Shown: piece after piece, positions 1 through 9,186 of the stretch
Position numbering within the stretch: the first letter of the stretch is position 1
How the letters are laid out: each line of letters starts with the position of its first letter
DNA from: Deltaproteobacteria bacterium
GTDB taxonomy: Bacteria; Desulfobacterota; Binatia; UBA1149; JAJCZL01
Direction: 5' to 3'
Length of the DNA stretch: 40,967 nucleotides
Assembly: GCA_029262415.1 (NCBI GenBank)
Contig: JAJCZL010000048.1
Span: 1-40,967 of the forward strand
Notes under the pieces: model-generated
Told to the model about the DNA's origin: nothing
Seen by the model: the letters and a program-made list of their open reading frames with translations, nothing else
Databases searched by the model: none
Made by a program: the position numbers and the translations under genes

Positions 1-47
1 CCGAAACCCGGCCCACCGTTACGCCCTTATGGAAATCCGCGCGTCAG

Positions 48-521
48 CTACTCCGCAAACGTCTGGAACGTCGCGAAGCGCTCAATAAATGGCGAATAGT
101 CGGTGGGCTGCTGTTCGCACAAGACGTCTTCGGCATCGGGCCGGAACCAGGGTTGCGCGCTACGCATCCATATATGACCGGCGGGTCGCACCCACGAGGT
201 ATCGTCCAAGGTGCCGGCGCGTAGACTATAGAAGCCGATCGTCGGGGTTTGCCCGTTGACGATTCGTGACCCGCAGGCACCGCAGAAAAGCCCGTAGCGC
301 TCTGTGCCCGAATCCGACGTCCACGTCACCCGCGACGGCTCGCTCGCCGTAAACGAGAATGCATTCTCAGGGGTTGTCGCCGAGACCACGAACGCGCTGC
401 CGGTTTGTTTTTGGCAGACCGCGCAGTGGCAGGCGTAGATCATGAACGGCGGCGCGTCGAGACTGTAGCACAGCGCACCGCACTGGCACTGCCCGGTAAG
501 CGGTAGAGCGATTGTTTTCAT
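48..521 (-). CDS. GFA-family zinc protein (glutathione-dependent formaldehyde-activating enzyme/CENP-V fold)
   Basis: A 157-residue protein with the cysteine pattern of the GFA family: C12 and C14 in a CQCG motif, C31, C33 and C36 in CHCAVC, and C80 and C83 in CGACGS. In this family such cysteines bind structural and catalytic zinc. Named members act on S-hydroxymethylglutathione, but most homologues have no proven substrate, so only the fold is assigned. The reading frame is open upstream to 608. I chose the ATG at 521 because a GGGAGG ribosome binding site lies six bases before it and the family's N-terminal motif begins soon after. No signal peptide is seen, so it is probably cytoplasmic. 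It stands alone; its upstream neighbour is the decayed transposase. Confidence 0.85.
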   Translation of the reverse strand: MKTIALPLTGQCQCGALCYSLDAPPFMIYACHCAVCQKQTGSAFVVSATTPENAFSFTASEPSRVTWTSDSGTERYGLFCGACGSRIVNGQTPTIGFYSLRAGTLDDTSWVRPAGHIWMRSAQPWFRPDAEDVLCEQQPTDYSPFIERFATFQTFAE

Positions 522-1126
522 GCAGGCCTCCCGGGTCATGATGCCCACTGCCGACAGATATGAAAACGCGGGCCCACCTACGGCTCGCCACCGCCATCCC
601 GGCTGCAATCAAGTCGACGACGGACAGCCGAACGGAAGCTACCCGCAGGCCGCGCTCTACATCAATTGCATGACGACGTACTGCAATTGCAGTATCAGAA
701 ATCCTATTGCCTGGGGCGATAGCGGCGTGGGTATGATGCCGCGAGGTAGTATTCGACGCGATTGTTCGCTTCGGGTCCGAGCAGAGTCCCGGTCGTGGGT
801 TCGGAGAGAACCGATGAAGATGAAGGGGTGTGAGTATCTGTCCGATTGCGGGTTCATCAAGGCCTGGGGTCGTGCCTAGGAACTCCAAGGCCCCATCCCG
901 AAGTATCGAACTTCGTCCGATAACATCATTTACGCAAACTAGCGCTTCGATGTACGCGCCGACGGGGCGGGGCGGCGCGGCGCTTATCGAGGGTTCAGCA
1001 GTGCCGTGCCCTGCGAATTCAAGCTTTCTCCCGTGTCTGGGCGCAAGCGGGTGCGTCGGCGAACGGTGCGTATCGCGTGGCGGTGATGCGGGTTGTGGTC
1101 GGCCCAGTCGGGGGATGCCGCGGTAC
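522..1126. other. Non-coding stretch between GFA gene and transposase remnant
   Basis: About 600 bases with no convincing gene. Open frames occur on both strands, but they carry no recognisable domain, no good ribosome binding site and a composition rich in Arg, Ser and Cys, as expected of chance frames in GC-rich DNA. A small inverted repeat is visible at 899-915 (CGAAGT, five-base loop, ACTTCG). It lies on the 3' side of the minus-strand transposase, where IS91-type elements carry their replication-origin end, but I cannot match it to a defined oriIS. Confidence 0.5.
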
Positions 1127-2325
1127 TCAAGGCCCGCGCGGGTGGGCGAGTCGCGCGAGAGTGGTTTCGATTGCAGCGGGTGCGGTCACCACGGCAACCG
1201 GTCGCATGCGGCCACCGCGAACGTATTTCTTAACAGCACGGCCCAACGTGGTCGCGCGGTTGCGGGTACGGGACTCTTGTTCGGGTCGGTTTCACGAACC
1301 TGTGGTGGAACGACTTTGTCACGATACGCCGCGGCCGGTGCGAGGATGCCGTGGTATCGCAACTGATGCGCGCGCGGCGGCGGGATCTGTGCTGCAAGTC
1401 GGGCCATCAGTTCGTTGGGTTCGAACACGACGTGCGTAGTTCCATCGTGCCACGGGGTGCGCAACGCGTAAGCCAGGCGACCATCGGTGAGCTCTTCGAG
1501 GCGCTCGACCGCCACCGCGGGGCGCGCGGTGTAACGGCAGATTCGCGCGAGCGGGTCGGCTTGGTCTGCGTCGCGGTCGTCACCGAGTCCGCGCGCTTCT
1601 AGTGTGCGCGCCATGCGTTGCGCGGTATCGGTCAGTACCGCCAACACCTCTTCGTGTGTCGGTGCGGGGAGGGGTAGGAAGTCTATCGTGCCGGCTTTGT
1701 GGTCAATGGCGTAGAGTCCGTCGAGCACCAGAGTGTGGAAGTGAACGTTCAAGTTGATGGCGCCGCCGAAGCGTTGGATCAGCGTCACCGAGCCGGGTTG
1801 CAGGTTTACGTTCTGGGCGACGGCGTAACGGCTTCTTATCCGTCGGCGATGGGAGGCGAACGTGGACTTGATAAAGGCGCGGAGAACTGGGCCGACGAGC
1901 TTGCGATCACAGGCCAGCCGGTAGCGCAGCGAGTAGGGGAGCGTGAGGACCCATTGGCGGGTCGCCACCGGTGGGAGCACCCTGTCGGTTAGGTGTGCGG
2001 CGACTTCGTTCATGCGCCGCCCGGTGCACGACGAACACACGCCGCGACGCTTGCAGGAGAACGCGAGGATACGCTCGTGGCTACAAGAGCTGCAACGCAG
2101 ATGAACGAAGCCGCGCGAAGGGTCTCCGCAGGCCAAAAAGTCCTCGAAGGTTTGCCGGACGAAATCGGGTAGAAGGTGGTCGCGAGCGGCTGCCTGCGCG
2201 CAGAAGCTTTCGAACTCTTGAGTGACTATGCGATGAAGGGATGTGGCAAGCGTGCGCGGTCGGTATTGGCGCGATGCTTGTAGGTTGCGAGCGTTCGGCA
2301 CGGACCGAGCGTCGCGCCCACGCAC
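1127..2325 (-). pseudogene. IS91-family (HUH, Y2-type) transposase, decayed
   Basis: The main frame (2325 to 1186, 379 residues, GTG start) has the IS91/ISCR layout: an N-terminal zinc-binding region (C78, C81, C91, C97, C100), the HUH motif H195-F-H197 in the context NLNVHFHTLVLDG, and a tyrosine (Y265) in a CRYTARP motif. Family members move by single-strand rolling-circle transposition. Two lesions are visible. The stretch between the HUH motif and Y265 seems tens of residues shorter than usual, suggesting an in-frame deletion. Near 1209 the frame is lost just before the conserved C-x-x-C-G-G-R-M motif: the main frame stops at 1186, while another frame continues the family ending from GGRMRPVAVVTAP down to a stop at 1127. 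A small deletion that removed the cysteine pair explains this. It is probably inactive; element ends were not defined. Confidence 0.8.
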
Positions 2326-2375
2326 CTGGAGAGCGATGACATGACTGGTTCTTTGTAGCGCGCAAGCAGAGATTT

Positions 2376-2534
2376 ATGATGGTCATGTACAAAACTCTCG
2401 CAGCCACTCCTCGGCGTACCTTCCTCGCCCACGGCGTGCCCATTGCTGCGGCGGCGTTGGTGCGCGCCTTGAGCGATGAACGGGACCATCATGCGGAAGC
2501 GGCGGCCATGGACGCTTCGATTGATCTGGACTGA
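2376..2534 (+). CDS. Small hypothetical ORF (52 aa)
   Basis: A short plus-strand frame starting ATG-ATG and ending TGA. It has mostly G or C in third positions, like the neighbouring genes, and a plausible protein sequence with a central hydrophobic alanine-rich stretch and an acidic tail. The only upstream purine run is a weak AGAGA five bases or so before the ATG. I recognise no family. It lies just upstream of, and divergent from, the IS91-type transposase, so it could be a host gene, a passenger near the element end, or chance. Conservation in relatives would decide. Confidence 0.3.
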   Translation: MMVMYKTLAATPRRTFLAHGVPIAAAALVRALSDERDHHAEAAAMDASIDLD

Positions 2535-2564
2535 CGGACGCAGTCGCGCGTGCGGGCGAGTGTC

Positions 2565-2594
2565 CCCACGACGACTGTGCCCACGACGAGTGGC
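2565..2594. repeat. Imperfect 15-bp tandem duplication
   Basis: Two adjacent copies of a 15-base unit beginning CCCACGACGA (2565-2579 and 2580-2594), identical at 12 of 15 positions. It lies in the short gap between the small ORF and the 3' end of the DUF502 gene. No function is apparent. Confidence 0.4.
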
Positions 2595-2661
2595 GCCTGC
2601 TGATGGATGATCCCGTTGGGGCAGTAGTGGCGCTTCAGCCGTGAACCAATTTGGGCTTTTG

Positions 2662-3483
2662 TCAGGATTCGGCGGTCGTGTGTACGCCAGGCATGCGCGC
2701 GACTTTCTTTGCGCTTGTCTTGATTCCTGCTTGGTTGGTCCGGGCGTCACTACTTTGCGAGGCGGGCTGTACCTGGGAAGCGGCTGTCTTCGACACCGAC
2801 TTGCCTGAATAGCTCAGCGTGTCGGGTGCGACCGCACCGCCGCTGATGATGAAGGTCATGGCATCGTCAATCGACCAGTCGGTGGAGGTGAGACGCTCGA
2901 TCGGAACGATCTCGAGATATCCCGAGGTCGGGTTGGGGGTGGTTGGAACGTAGACCGCTGCGACCTCGCGACCGGTATCTGCGTCTTTGAAGGTCCGCGT
3001 CACGAAGCCCACGGCGCGCATCTCGGGTGTTGGAAACTCGATAAGAACCACCCTTTGCACGTTGTCGGGCTTTTGCTGCAAGGCGGCGACGAGCTTCTTG
3101 GTTGATCCGTAGATCCGTTTGGCGACCGGAATACGCTCCATCAACTGGTCGAATGCCGAGATAATCCGTCGGCCTATCACCAGCGTGGCCACCCAACCGA
3201 TGACGTACAGCGCCGCCAGCATCCACAGGGCGGCGAGCAGGGTCTGGAACGATGGTGCGAGCACCCACTGGGCAAGCGACGGAGCCGGGCCACGCAGTAG
3301 GTTGGCAAGCCCGTTGACGACCGGCTGACCCCACTTGGAGAGTTGGCCGAGCAAAAAACCGAAGACTAACCACGTTACCCAAATCGGGATGAGGGTGAGA
3401 ACGCCGGCGAGGATTCGCTGCTGCGTAGCGGCGAGAAACGGTTTCCCGGATCTCTCTCTTTTTGTTGCTTGCTTGATGCCCAT
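2662..3483 (-). CDS. DUF502 family membrane protein
   Basis: A 273-residue protein of the DUF502 family. Two hydrophobic segments (about residues 24-46 and 82-105) sit in the typical order, followed by the conserved region after the second helix (MERIPVAKRIYGSTKKL) and the later motif YVPTTPNPTSGYLEIVP. The biochemical role of DUF502 proteins is not established; they are inner-membrane proteins. The last 45 or so residues are low in complexity, rich in Ser, Ala and Lys, and extend beyond the usual family core. The frame is open to 3576, but the ATG at 3483 fits the family N-terminus. The gene is divergent from the ankyrin protein gene across about 130 bases. Confidence 0.85.
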   Translation of the reverse strand: MGIKQATKRERSGKPFLAATQQRILAGVLTLIPIWVTWLVFGFLLGQLSKWGQPVVNGLANLLRGPAPSLAQWVLAPSFQTLLAALWMLAALYVIGWVATLVIGRRIISAFDQLMERIPVAKRIYGSTKKLVAALQQKPDNVQRVVLIEFPTPEMRAVGFVTRTFKDADTGREVAAVYVPTTPNPTSGYLEIVPIERLTSTDWSIDDAMTFIISGGAVAPDTLSYSGKSVSKTAASQVQPASQSSDARTNQAGIKTSAKKVARMPGVHTTAES

Positions 3484-3614
3484 CGCTGATTCTCGAATCT
3501 GACACCGACGCCGCGAGCGGTCCAGTCGCGACCAAACATATATCATGCCATGGTTCGGGCTTGGGCGCGTGCGCAATTTCGTGGTGGACGGTACAGACTA
3601 AACCCTGGTGTTTG

Positions 3615-5078
3615 GTGAGCAACAGACGCGGTGGGCACGGTCGCGTACAACGCATTGTGGCCGCTGTAGGGTCGCTGGCTTCGGCAGCAGTCCTTGCACC
3701 CGTTATCGTGTGGGTTTCGTTATCGGTCCAAGCGGTGTCGGCTGCCGACGGCGCCGACGCCGGCCGGCTTATCGCCGCAGCTCGCGCGGGCGACCTGACG
3801 CTTCTCGACTCGGTCTTGGCCTCGGGCGTTGAACTGGGCGGTCCTGAAAAAGTCGGCACCACGGCTTTGTTCGTGGCGGTCGGTGCAGGCCGACGCGAGA
3901 TCGTACGACACCTGCTGGTTGCAGGCGTAGACCCGAACGCGGTCAGAGACAAGCGTGGTCGCACGGCCATCGCCGTGGCGGTGCGGCGCGGCCGACTTAG
4001 TGTCGCCGCCGACCTGATCTCGGCCGGAGCAGACGCCGATGTCGCAGACACGTCGGGCATTCGCGCTCTGCACTACGCAGCTGCGCGCTGTGATATGGGT
4101 GCGGCCCGGCTCTTGCTGCGTGCAGGTGCCGACCCCGGTCGTGCATCAAAGCAAGGTCGCACGCCGGTGATGGAAGCGGCAAAGGGTGGCTGCCAAGAAC
4201 TACTGCTGGTGCTTGCCGAAGCCGGTGCGGATCTCGATGCCGGCGACGAAGACGGCTGGACGGCGCTGATGTTTGCCATCGATTTGGGGCGCACGCTCAT
4301 CGTAAGAGAACTCCTTGAGCGCGAGGTCTGGCTCGGCCCGACACGGGAGGGTGCGTTGACTCCGTTGGATCTAGCGGTGGCGCGTGGACGCGCAGACGTC
4401 CACGCGCTGTTGCGGAACGCCTGTGGTGCGAGCTGGGGCGGGAAATGCTCGCGGCGGATGGTCCGCGCGCGGCCGACCCTGGGTGCTTCTCCGCTGCAAC
4501 CCGGCGAAGATCCGGTCGCTGCGGCCTCCAGTTTGCTGTTGCGTGCCCAGCGACTCGGGGCACGCGACAAATTGGGGCGGACGCCGTTGATTCTCGCGGC
4601 GGAGCGGGGCTCGATGCGTGCCGTCGAGGCGTTGCTGGCTACCGGTCCCGCGCTCGAAGCACGTACCTCCGGTGGTGAAACCGCCCTCCACCGTGCGGCT
4701 GCGGCGAGGAACCCTGCAGCCGTTTCGCTGTTGCTCGCTGCCGGAGCGGATGCCGATGCACGGGTTTCTGGGAGCCAACTACGCGAAGGTTGGACGCCGC
4801 TGATCCACGCTGCTGCGTTCGGTAGAGGGGTCGCGATCCCACCGCTGTTGGCGGCCGGTGCAGACGTGGACGCGCAAAGCGCTGCGGGGCGATCGGCGTT
4901 GTTTTTCGCCGCGTTGCACGGGCAAGACGCGATCGTATCGATGCTGTTGAAAGCTGGGGCGAGCACTAGGCTGCGCGACCGTTGGGGGTTTGATGCAGCC
5001 CACTTTGCCGGTCGCGCTGGACACATCCCGGTACTGCGGCGCATCGAACGAGCCGAGGCCCTACGCTCAGATGGTTGA
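3615..5078 (+). CDS. Exported ankyrin-repeat protein
   Basis: A protein of about 487 residues with a hydrophobic N-terminal signal (AAVLAPVIVWVSLSV followed by Ala-rich residues), then about ten ankyrin repeats filling almost the whole length. They are recognisable by repeated TALxxAxxxG, LLxAGADxxxxD and GxTPLxxAA patterns. Ankyrin repeats bind proteins; no catalytic domain is present. It is predicted to act in the periplasm or on the membrane. The start is uncertain: the frame opens upstream to an ATG at 3561, but the GTG at 3615 gives a compact signal peptide. Its last eight bases overlap the ATG of the next gene, so the two are probably translated together. Confidence 0.8.
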   Translation: MSNRRGGHGRVQRIVAAVGSLASAAVLAPVIVWVSLSVQAVSAADGADAGRLIAAARAGDLTLLDSVLASGVELGGPEKVGTTALFVAVGAGRREIVRHLLVAGVDPNAVRDKRGRTAIAVAVRRGRLSVAADLISAGADADVADTSGIRALHYAAARCDMGAARLLLRAGADPGRASKQGRTPVMEAAKGGCQELLLVLAEAGADLDAGDEDGWTALMFAIDLGRTLIVRELLEREVWLGPTREGALTPLDLAVARGRADVHALLRNACGASWGGKCSRRMVRARPTLGASPLQPGEDPVAAASSLLLRAQRLGARDKLGRTPLILAAERGSMRAVEALLATGPALEARTSGGETALHRAAAARNPAAVSLLLAAGADADARVSGSQLREGWTPLIHAAAFGRGVAIPPLLAAGADVDAQSAAGRSALFFAALHGQDAIVSMLLKAGASTRLRDRWGFDAAHFAGRAGHIPVLRRIERAEALRSDG

Positions 5079-6609
5079 GGGCGCAGAGCGAGGGAGTGTC
5101 GGGCTTCGCGATCGCTTAGGCCTAGCCGCGGCCGATGTGTTGTTGTTCGTGCTGGCGGTGTGGATTTGTTTGTTGTACCGCCCGCTCGATCGTCCAATTG
5201 CGGCCGACAATCAGATCTATTTCTACATCGCCGAACGGGTGGCCTCGGGCGAGCCGCCGCACCTCTCGCTGGTCGACCACAAGCATCAACTTTCTACCCT
5301 GCTTTCTGGTGCGGCAATCAGACTTGCACGCAGCTTTGATGTTCCGGACTACGTCGGGGCCCGGATACTCAGTATCCCGGTTGCCGCTGCCTGTGTGCCG
5401 CTGGTGCGCAGTCTCGCTACTGCAACCGGTGCCGGAAAGGTTGCGTCGCTGTTGGCGGGGTTGGTGATGGTTGGGTTCGTCGATTTTCTATACCACGGCA
5501 CGATGGGGGTACGGCCTAAGGTTTTCATGGTGTTTTTCCTAGTACTTTCGTTGCGCGGCTTCGCGCTTACGCATTACCTGCGCGCGGGTGCAGCGGCGGC
5601 GGCATCGTTCCTATGCTGGCAGCCTGCGCTGATCGTGTATGGAGGTTTGGCGGCGGGCAGCGCATGTTTGCGCGAGCGCCGCATGCGCGCGCTGTTTATG
5701 GTCGGGGTTGGATCGTTCGCCGCATTCGCCGCTTACGAATTCTACTTTCTCGCCGCGGGCGCGCTTCAGGAACAGCTTTATCAGTCTTACCGAATGCCTG
5801 CCGACTCAGGTGGTTATACAGGCTACGCGCCGTGGTCGACGGTCAAGTTTTTGTTTGCCATGGGGCTATGGCGCAAGGACTTTGGGACCGTGATCTCCGG
5901 TATTTGTGTTGGCGGGCTCCCCTTGATGTGGCTTTACGTAGGATCGGGTCGTGGCGGAGTTCGGCACTGGTTACGCGGCCAGCCCGGTGCAGTGGCGACG
6001 ATTGTGGCGGCGCACGGTGCGCTGGCGTTTACGTTCATCGACCGTCAAGCCTACCCGGACATGTTCTTTCTATACCCGTTCATGGCGATGTTTGTCGGCG
6101 CCATCCTTGCTGCCGGCTTGAGCACGGTGGAACGCCACTCCGGGGTGATCACGCAACGGGTTTCTCTGGCCCTGGCCGTGGTGTTCCTGGTTTGGCTGCC
6201 GTTCCATCGTATGAATTTGTTCGCGCTCAAACCGCGCCCGATTTCCGAGCAAATCGATGCGGCCAAGCAGCTCGACTTGCTGCGTGAGCAGTTCGGCCCG
6301 GTGTGGGTTGTAGGGGCGCCGCACTTGCTCGCTTACACTCGGACGCGCAACCATACCAAGTTCGGGCTTCTTATCGACCCGAAGGTTCGCGGCTACATGC
6401 AGTCCACCGCTACGGTCGAAGGTCGCTGGCGGCCTTACTCCGACGGTGTTTTGCCGGGGGTGATCCTTCTTTCGCGGGGCGGCTACGGCGGCGAACTCTT
6501 TAAGTGGATCAACCGTGAGTACCGCGAATTAGAGATGAAGTCTCTTAACAAGCAAGGCGTAAAGGTTTGGGTTGCGCGTCGCGATCCAGACCAGCTCGAG
6601 CCCCAGTGA
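5071..6609 (+). CDS. Polytopic GT-C-like membrane protein (glycosyltransferase family 39/83-like)
   Basis: A 512-residue protein with many hydrophobic helices spread over its length and a conserved acidic first loop after the first helix (ADNQIYFYIAERVASGE). This arrangement is typical of polyprenyl-phosphate-sugar-dependent GT-C glycosyltransferases. The substrate cannot be told from sequence. I took the ATG at 5071 rather than the longer frame from 4990, because it overlaps the ankyrin gene by only eight bases and starts close to the first helix. A second protein of the same general type lies one gene downstream, so the cluster may glycosylate a surface lipid or protein. Confidence 0.65.
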   Translation: MVEGAERGSVGLRDRLGLAAADVLLFVLAVWICLLYRPLDRPIAADNQIYFYIAERVASGEPPHLSLVDHKHQLSTLLSGAAIRLARSFDVPDYVGARILSIPVAAACVPLVRSLATATGAGKVASLLAGLVMVGFVDFLYHGTMGVRPKVFMVFFLVLSLRGFALTHYLRAGAAAAASFLCWQPALIVYGGLAAGSACLRERRMRALFMVGVGSFAAFAAYEFYFLAAGALQEQLYQSYRMPADSGGYTGYAPWSTVKFLFAMGLWRKDFGTVISGICVGGLPLMWLYVGSGRGGVRHWLRGQPGAVATIVAAHGALAFTFIDRQAYPDMFFLYPFMAMFVGAILAAGLSTVERHSGVITQRVSLALAVVFLVWLPFHRMNLFALKPRPISEQIDAAKQLDLLREQFGPVWVVGAPHLLAYTRTRNHTKFGLLIDPKVRGYMQSTATVEGRWRPYSDGVLPGVILLSRGGYGGELFKWINREYRELEMKSLNKQGVKVWVARRDPDQLEPQ

Positions 6610-6656
6610 GCCATGCGGCCTTGAACCCGTACCTCGACATATCGTATTGTTGAGCG

Positions 6657-6908
6657 GTGGCAAAGGTAACCGTCTATACGGTCGCTTGGTGTGGGTTCTG
6701 CACGCGCGCGTTGAGACTGCTTTCGTCCAAAGGGGTAGAGTTTCAGGAAGTCGGTGTCGGTGAGGAGCCGAAATCCAGGGCTGCACTAATCGGCAGGACC
6801 GGTCACCGGACATTTCCTCAGATCTTCATCGACGACCTTTTTGTAGGCGGCAGCGACGAACTCTCCTCGCTCGAGCGTAGCGGCCGCTTGGATGCGCTTC
6901 TTTTCTAA
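6657..6908 (+). CDS. Glutaredoxin
   Basis: An 83-residue thioredoxin-fold protein with a dithiol active site C12-G-F-C15, a slight variant of the usual CPFC/CPYC, followed by the cis-proline segment TFPQIFI and the glutathione-binding GGSDEL motif. It should reduce protein or glutathione mixed disulfides in the cytoplasm, as no signal is seen. The start is GTG. The end overlaps the next membrane protein gene by 17 bases, which ties it to the glycosyltransferase-like cluster, although a functional link is not obvious. Confidence 0.9.
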   Translation: MAKVTVYTVAWCGFCTRALRLLSSKGVEFQEVGVGEEPKSRAALIGRTGHRTFPQIFIDDLFVGGSDELSSLERSGRLDALLF

Positions 6909-8760
6909 ACGCCTGCTCTGGCTACCGGTGGCGATATTGGCCGTTGCCTTGCGCGCGGCCAACTACGCGGAGGTCGGCGATACGCCGCTGGGGAACCTGC
7001 ACGTTTGGACCCAGAGCGACATGCACTTCTTCGATGCCTGGGGCCGCAGCGTAGCCCAAGGGGAATTGGTCTTTGCGCGGCCCCCGCGTCCTTACCATGT
7101 CTGGCACCAGACCATCGCAGCCGAGGCGTACGCGCTGACCAGTGGCCGTGGCGAGCAAGCTCTTACTGGCGCGGATGAGTCGGATGTTGCTGCCGGTGGT
7201 GCCGCTCGTATTGACGAAGCAGGCGGCCGGGCGCTCTGGGACGGATGGCTAGGACCAAAGCGTTTCTATCAGGACCCCGGTTATCCCTACGTACTCGGCG
7301 CGTTGTTCCGCTTTGCCGGGCGTGAGCCTGCGGTGCTACGGGCCTTTCAGGGGTTGCTGGGGGTGGGTTCGGTGCTGCTGGTTTTCTCGATTGCACGGTT
7401 GCTGTTCGGGGCGTCTGCGGCGGTGATATCGGGATTATTGGCCGCTTTGTTCGGTCCGCTGGTGTTCTACGAATCTCTGATGCTAAGAGCGGTTTTGATT
7501 GCCTTCCTCGCTCTCGCCGCGCTCAGGCTCGGGGTTTCAGTGGCGACGTATAAGCGCGACGGTGCGTTGGCAACCCTGGCTTGCGGTGTGGTTTGTGGAC
7601 TCGGCAGTTTGGTCAAGGCTACGGCCGGCGTCTACGCGCTGCCTATCCTGGTGGTCGGCATGGTCGTGCGCCGCGCCGACTTCCGTTCAGCCGCGCGATT
7701 CGCGACGCTCTTGGTCGCGGGTTGGCTGCTCGCGCTCTCGCCGCTCATTGCGCGCAACACCGCGGTAGGCGAGCCCCCGTTCGCGGGCGCGGCAACAGGC
7801 GCGGTCAGCTTCATCCGCCACAACCATGCGGGGTACTCTCCGTTCACCGGTGGGGAGAATCACGCGGTAGTAGCGCAGATTTTGCTCGACACCGAGGGGC
7901 GCGCCGTTGCCGCCGTGCGAGCGACGATTCAAACACACGGTGGCGCGTTGGGTTGGGCGAAGCTCTTAGCCGTCAAGTTCATCGCGTTCTGGGTGCCCTA
8001 TGAGATCCCCAACAACGCCAATTATCAGTATGGAAAACTCCTTGCGCCGGTCTCGTCAGCGTTCTTCGTAGGGTTCGCCTTGATCGCGCCGTTGGCCGGC
8101 GCGGGATTTGCGGCTGCGGCGAGAGCGGCCGCTGTGGGCGCAGCACCACTGCGCGCGGGAGTTTTCTTGCTTGCCGTCGCCGCGCTTGGGCAACTGCTCG
8201 TCTGTGTTGTCTTTTTCAATCTTTCGCGGTTCCGGCTTCCGATTGCGATGTTGATGTTGCCCGCCGCCGGCTACGGTTTGGTCGAGTTTGCAGCCGCTAT
8301 TCGCTCACGCGGCGCGGTCAGAGCGCTGGTGCCGACATGCGGTGCACTTATCACGGCCGGACTGATACTGGCGGCCTCGCTGCAGTCTGGTCCCGGCCGA
8401 GGCGCACCGCGTGTGGCCGACTACGGAGTGTCGAACAAGATTGCTGTGCACCAGATCCGCCGTGCGGTCCGCGCGGGAGACATCGACGGCGCTCTTCGTC
8501 TTGCGCGGCGACAACTGGGAACCGAGCCTGCCTCGTTGGCGGCGTTCGATGTGAGTGTCGGTCGCAGTCGACTGCCGGCTATCGACGCTCTCGCGTCGGG
8601 CAGTTTCGCAGAGCTACACACGGCGGTGGCCGAAACGTTCACGCGTGCCGGCGATCCAGTATCGGCCTCGTTTCATCGCCGGCGTGCGCTGGTATGCGCA
8701 GGCGTCGATGCAACGCTCAATCCGGCTCCCCTCGATGGGGGGGCGCCGACGCGTCCGTAG
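6892..8760 (+). CDS. Polytopic GT-C-like membrane protein with C-terminal soluble tail
   Basis: A 622-residue membrane protein. An N-terminal helix is followed by an extracytoplasmic loop with acidic motifs (SDMHFFDAW and, later, QDPGYPYVLGALF) of the kind found in family 39-like GT-C glycosyltransferases, then about ten helices, then about 120 soluble residues. The tail has paired-helix spacing resembling a short TPR-like region. The ATG lies inside the 3' end of the glutaredoxin gene (17-base overlap), so translation is probably coupled. The donor is probably a polyprenyl-phosphate sugar by family analogy; the acceptor is unknown. Confidence 0.65.
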   Translation: MRFFSKRLLWLPVAILAVALRAANYAEVGDTPLGNLHVWTQSDMHFFDAWGRSVAQGELVFARPPRPYHVWHQTIAAEAYALTSGRGEQALTGADESDVAAGGAARIDEAGGRALWDGWLGPKRFYQDPGYPYVLGALFRFAGREPAVLRAFQGLLGVGSVLLVFSIARLLFGASAAVISGLLAALFGPLVFYESLMLRAVLIAFLALAALRLGVSVATYKRDGALATLACGVVCGLGSLVKATAGVYALPILVVGMVVRRADFRSAARFATLLVAGWLLALSPLIARNTAVGEPPFAGAATGAVSFIRHNHAGYSPFTGGENHAVVAQILLDTEGRAVAAVRATIQTHGGALGWAKLLAVKFIAFWVPYEIPNNANYQYGKLLAPVSSAFFVGFALIAPLAGAGFAAAARAAAVGAAPLRAGVFLLAVAALGQLLVCVVFFNLSRFRLPIAMLMLPAAGYGLVEFAAAIRSRGAVRALVPTCGALITAGLILAASLQSGPGRGAPRVADYGVSNKIAVHQIRRAVRAGDIDGALRLARRQLGTEPASLAAFDVSVGRSRLPAIDALASGSFAELHTAVAETFTRAGDPVSASFHRRRALVCAGVDATLNPAPLDGGAPTRP

Positions 8761-8910
8761 GAACTTGGCAAACCCTGATCATCGCACCAGGGAAACAGCA
8801 GCCTCTGTGAACTCGGGCATATCACCACAGCAAAAATGAGAGCTCAAGAAGCAGACCTCGTTGACAGCCCTCGGTAACGGCGTCATCGCTGAGCTAAGGT
8901 GGCAGCGAGC

Positions 8911-9186
8911 GTGAAACAGAGTATCGGTTCGCCGGTGATCGCACTCGGCACGGTTGTTTTGGGTGTTCAGATCGGCGGTTGGTTGCTTGGCCAGGGTTGG
9001 GTGGACGTACGCACCGGGCTCGTACTGGATCCGATCCTGCACGCGACATCGGCGTCGTCGATGCTCGAGGTCGGTTCCATGCGTGGTATCGCCTCGCTGC
9101 TCCGCTGGCTCGGCGGGACCCAGTTTGCGCTCCTGTGCCTGGCGGTCGGCTTTTTCCTTACGAGTCTGGAAGGCCGCTTAGACTAG
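8911..9186 (+). CDS. Small two-helix membrane protein, hypothetical
   Basis: A 91-residue protein with two hydrophobic segments, one near residues 7-26 and one near the C-terminus (FALLCLAVGFFLTSL), joined by a loop of about 45 residues. I do not recognise the family. The frame opens at a GTG at 8899, but the GTG at 8911 is preferred because an AAGGTGG purine run lies eight bases upstream. It follows the glycosyltransferase-like cluster after a gap of 150 bases that holds nothing I can name, and is transcribed in the same direction. Confidence 0.6.
   Translation: MKQSIGSPVIALGTVVLGVQIGGWLLGQGWVDVRTGLVLDPILHATSASSMLEVGSMRGIASLLRWLGGTQFALLCLAVGFFLTSLEGRLD

Noticed and set aside
899-915. Inverted repeat (CGAAGT and complement, five-base loop) as the IS91 origin end
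   Set aside because: Position is suggestive, but the stem is short and I could not match it to a known oriIS or to a target tetranucleotide with certainty.
830-1602. Several plus-strand open frames over and beside the transposase
   Set aside because: They are antisense to the transposase frame, rich in Arg and Ser, with no domain or ribosome binding site, as expected for shadows in GC-rich DNA.
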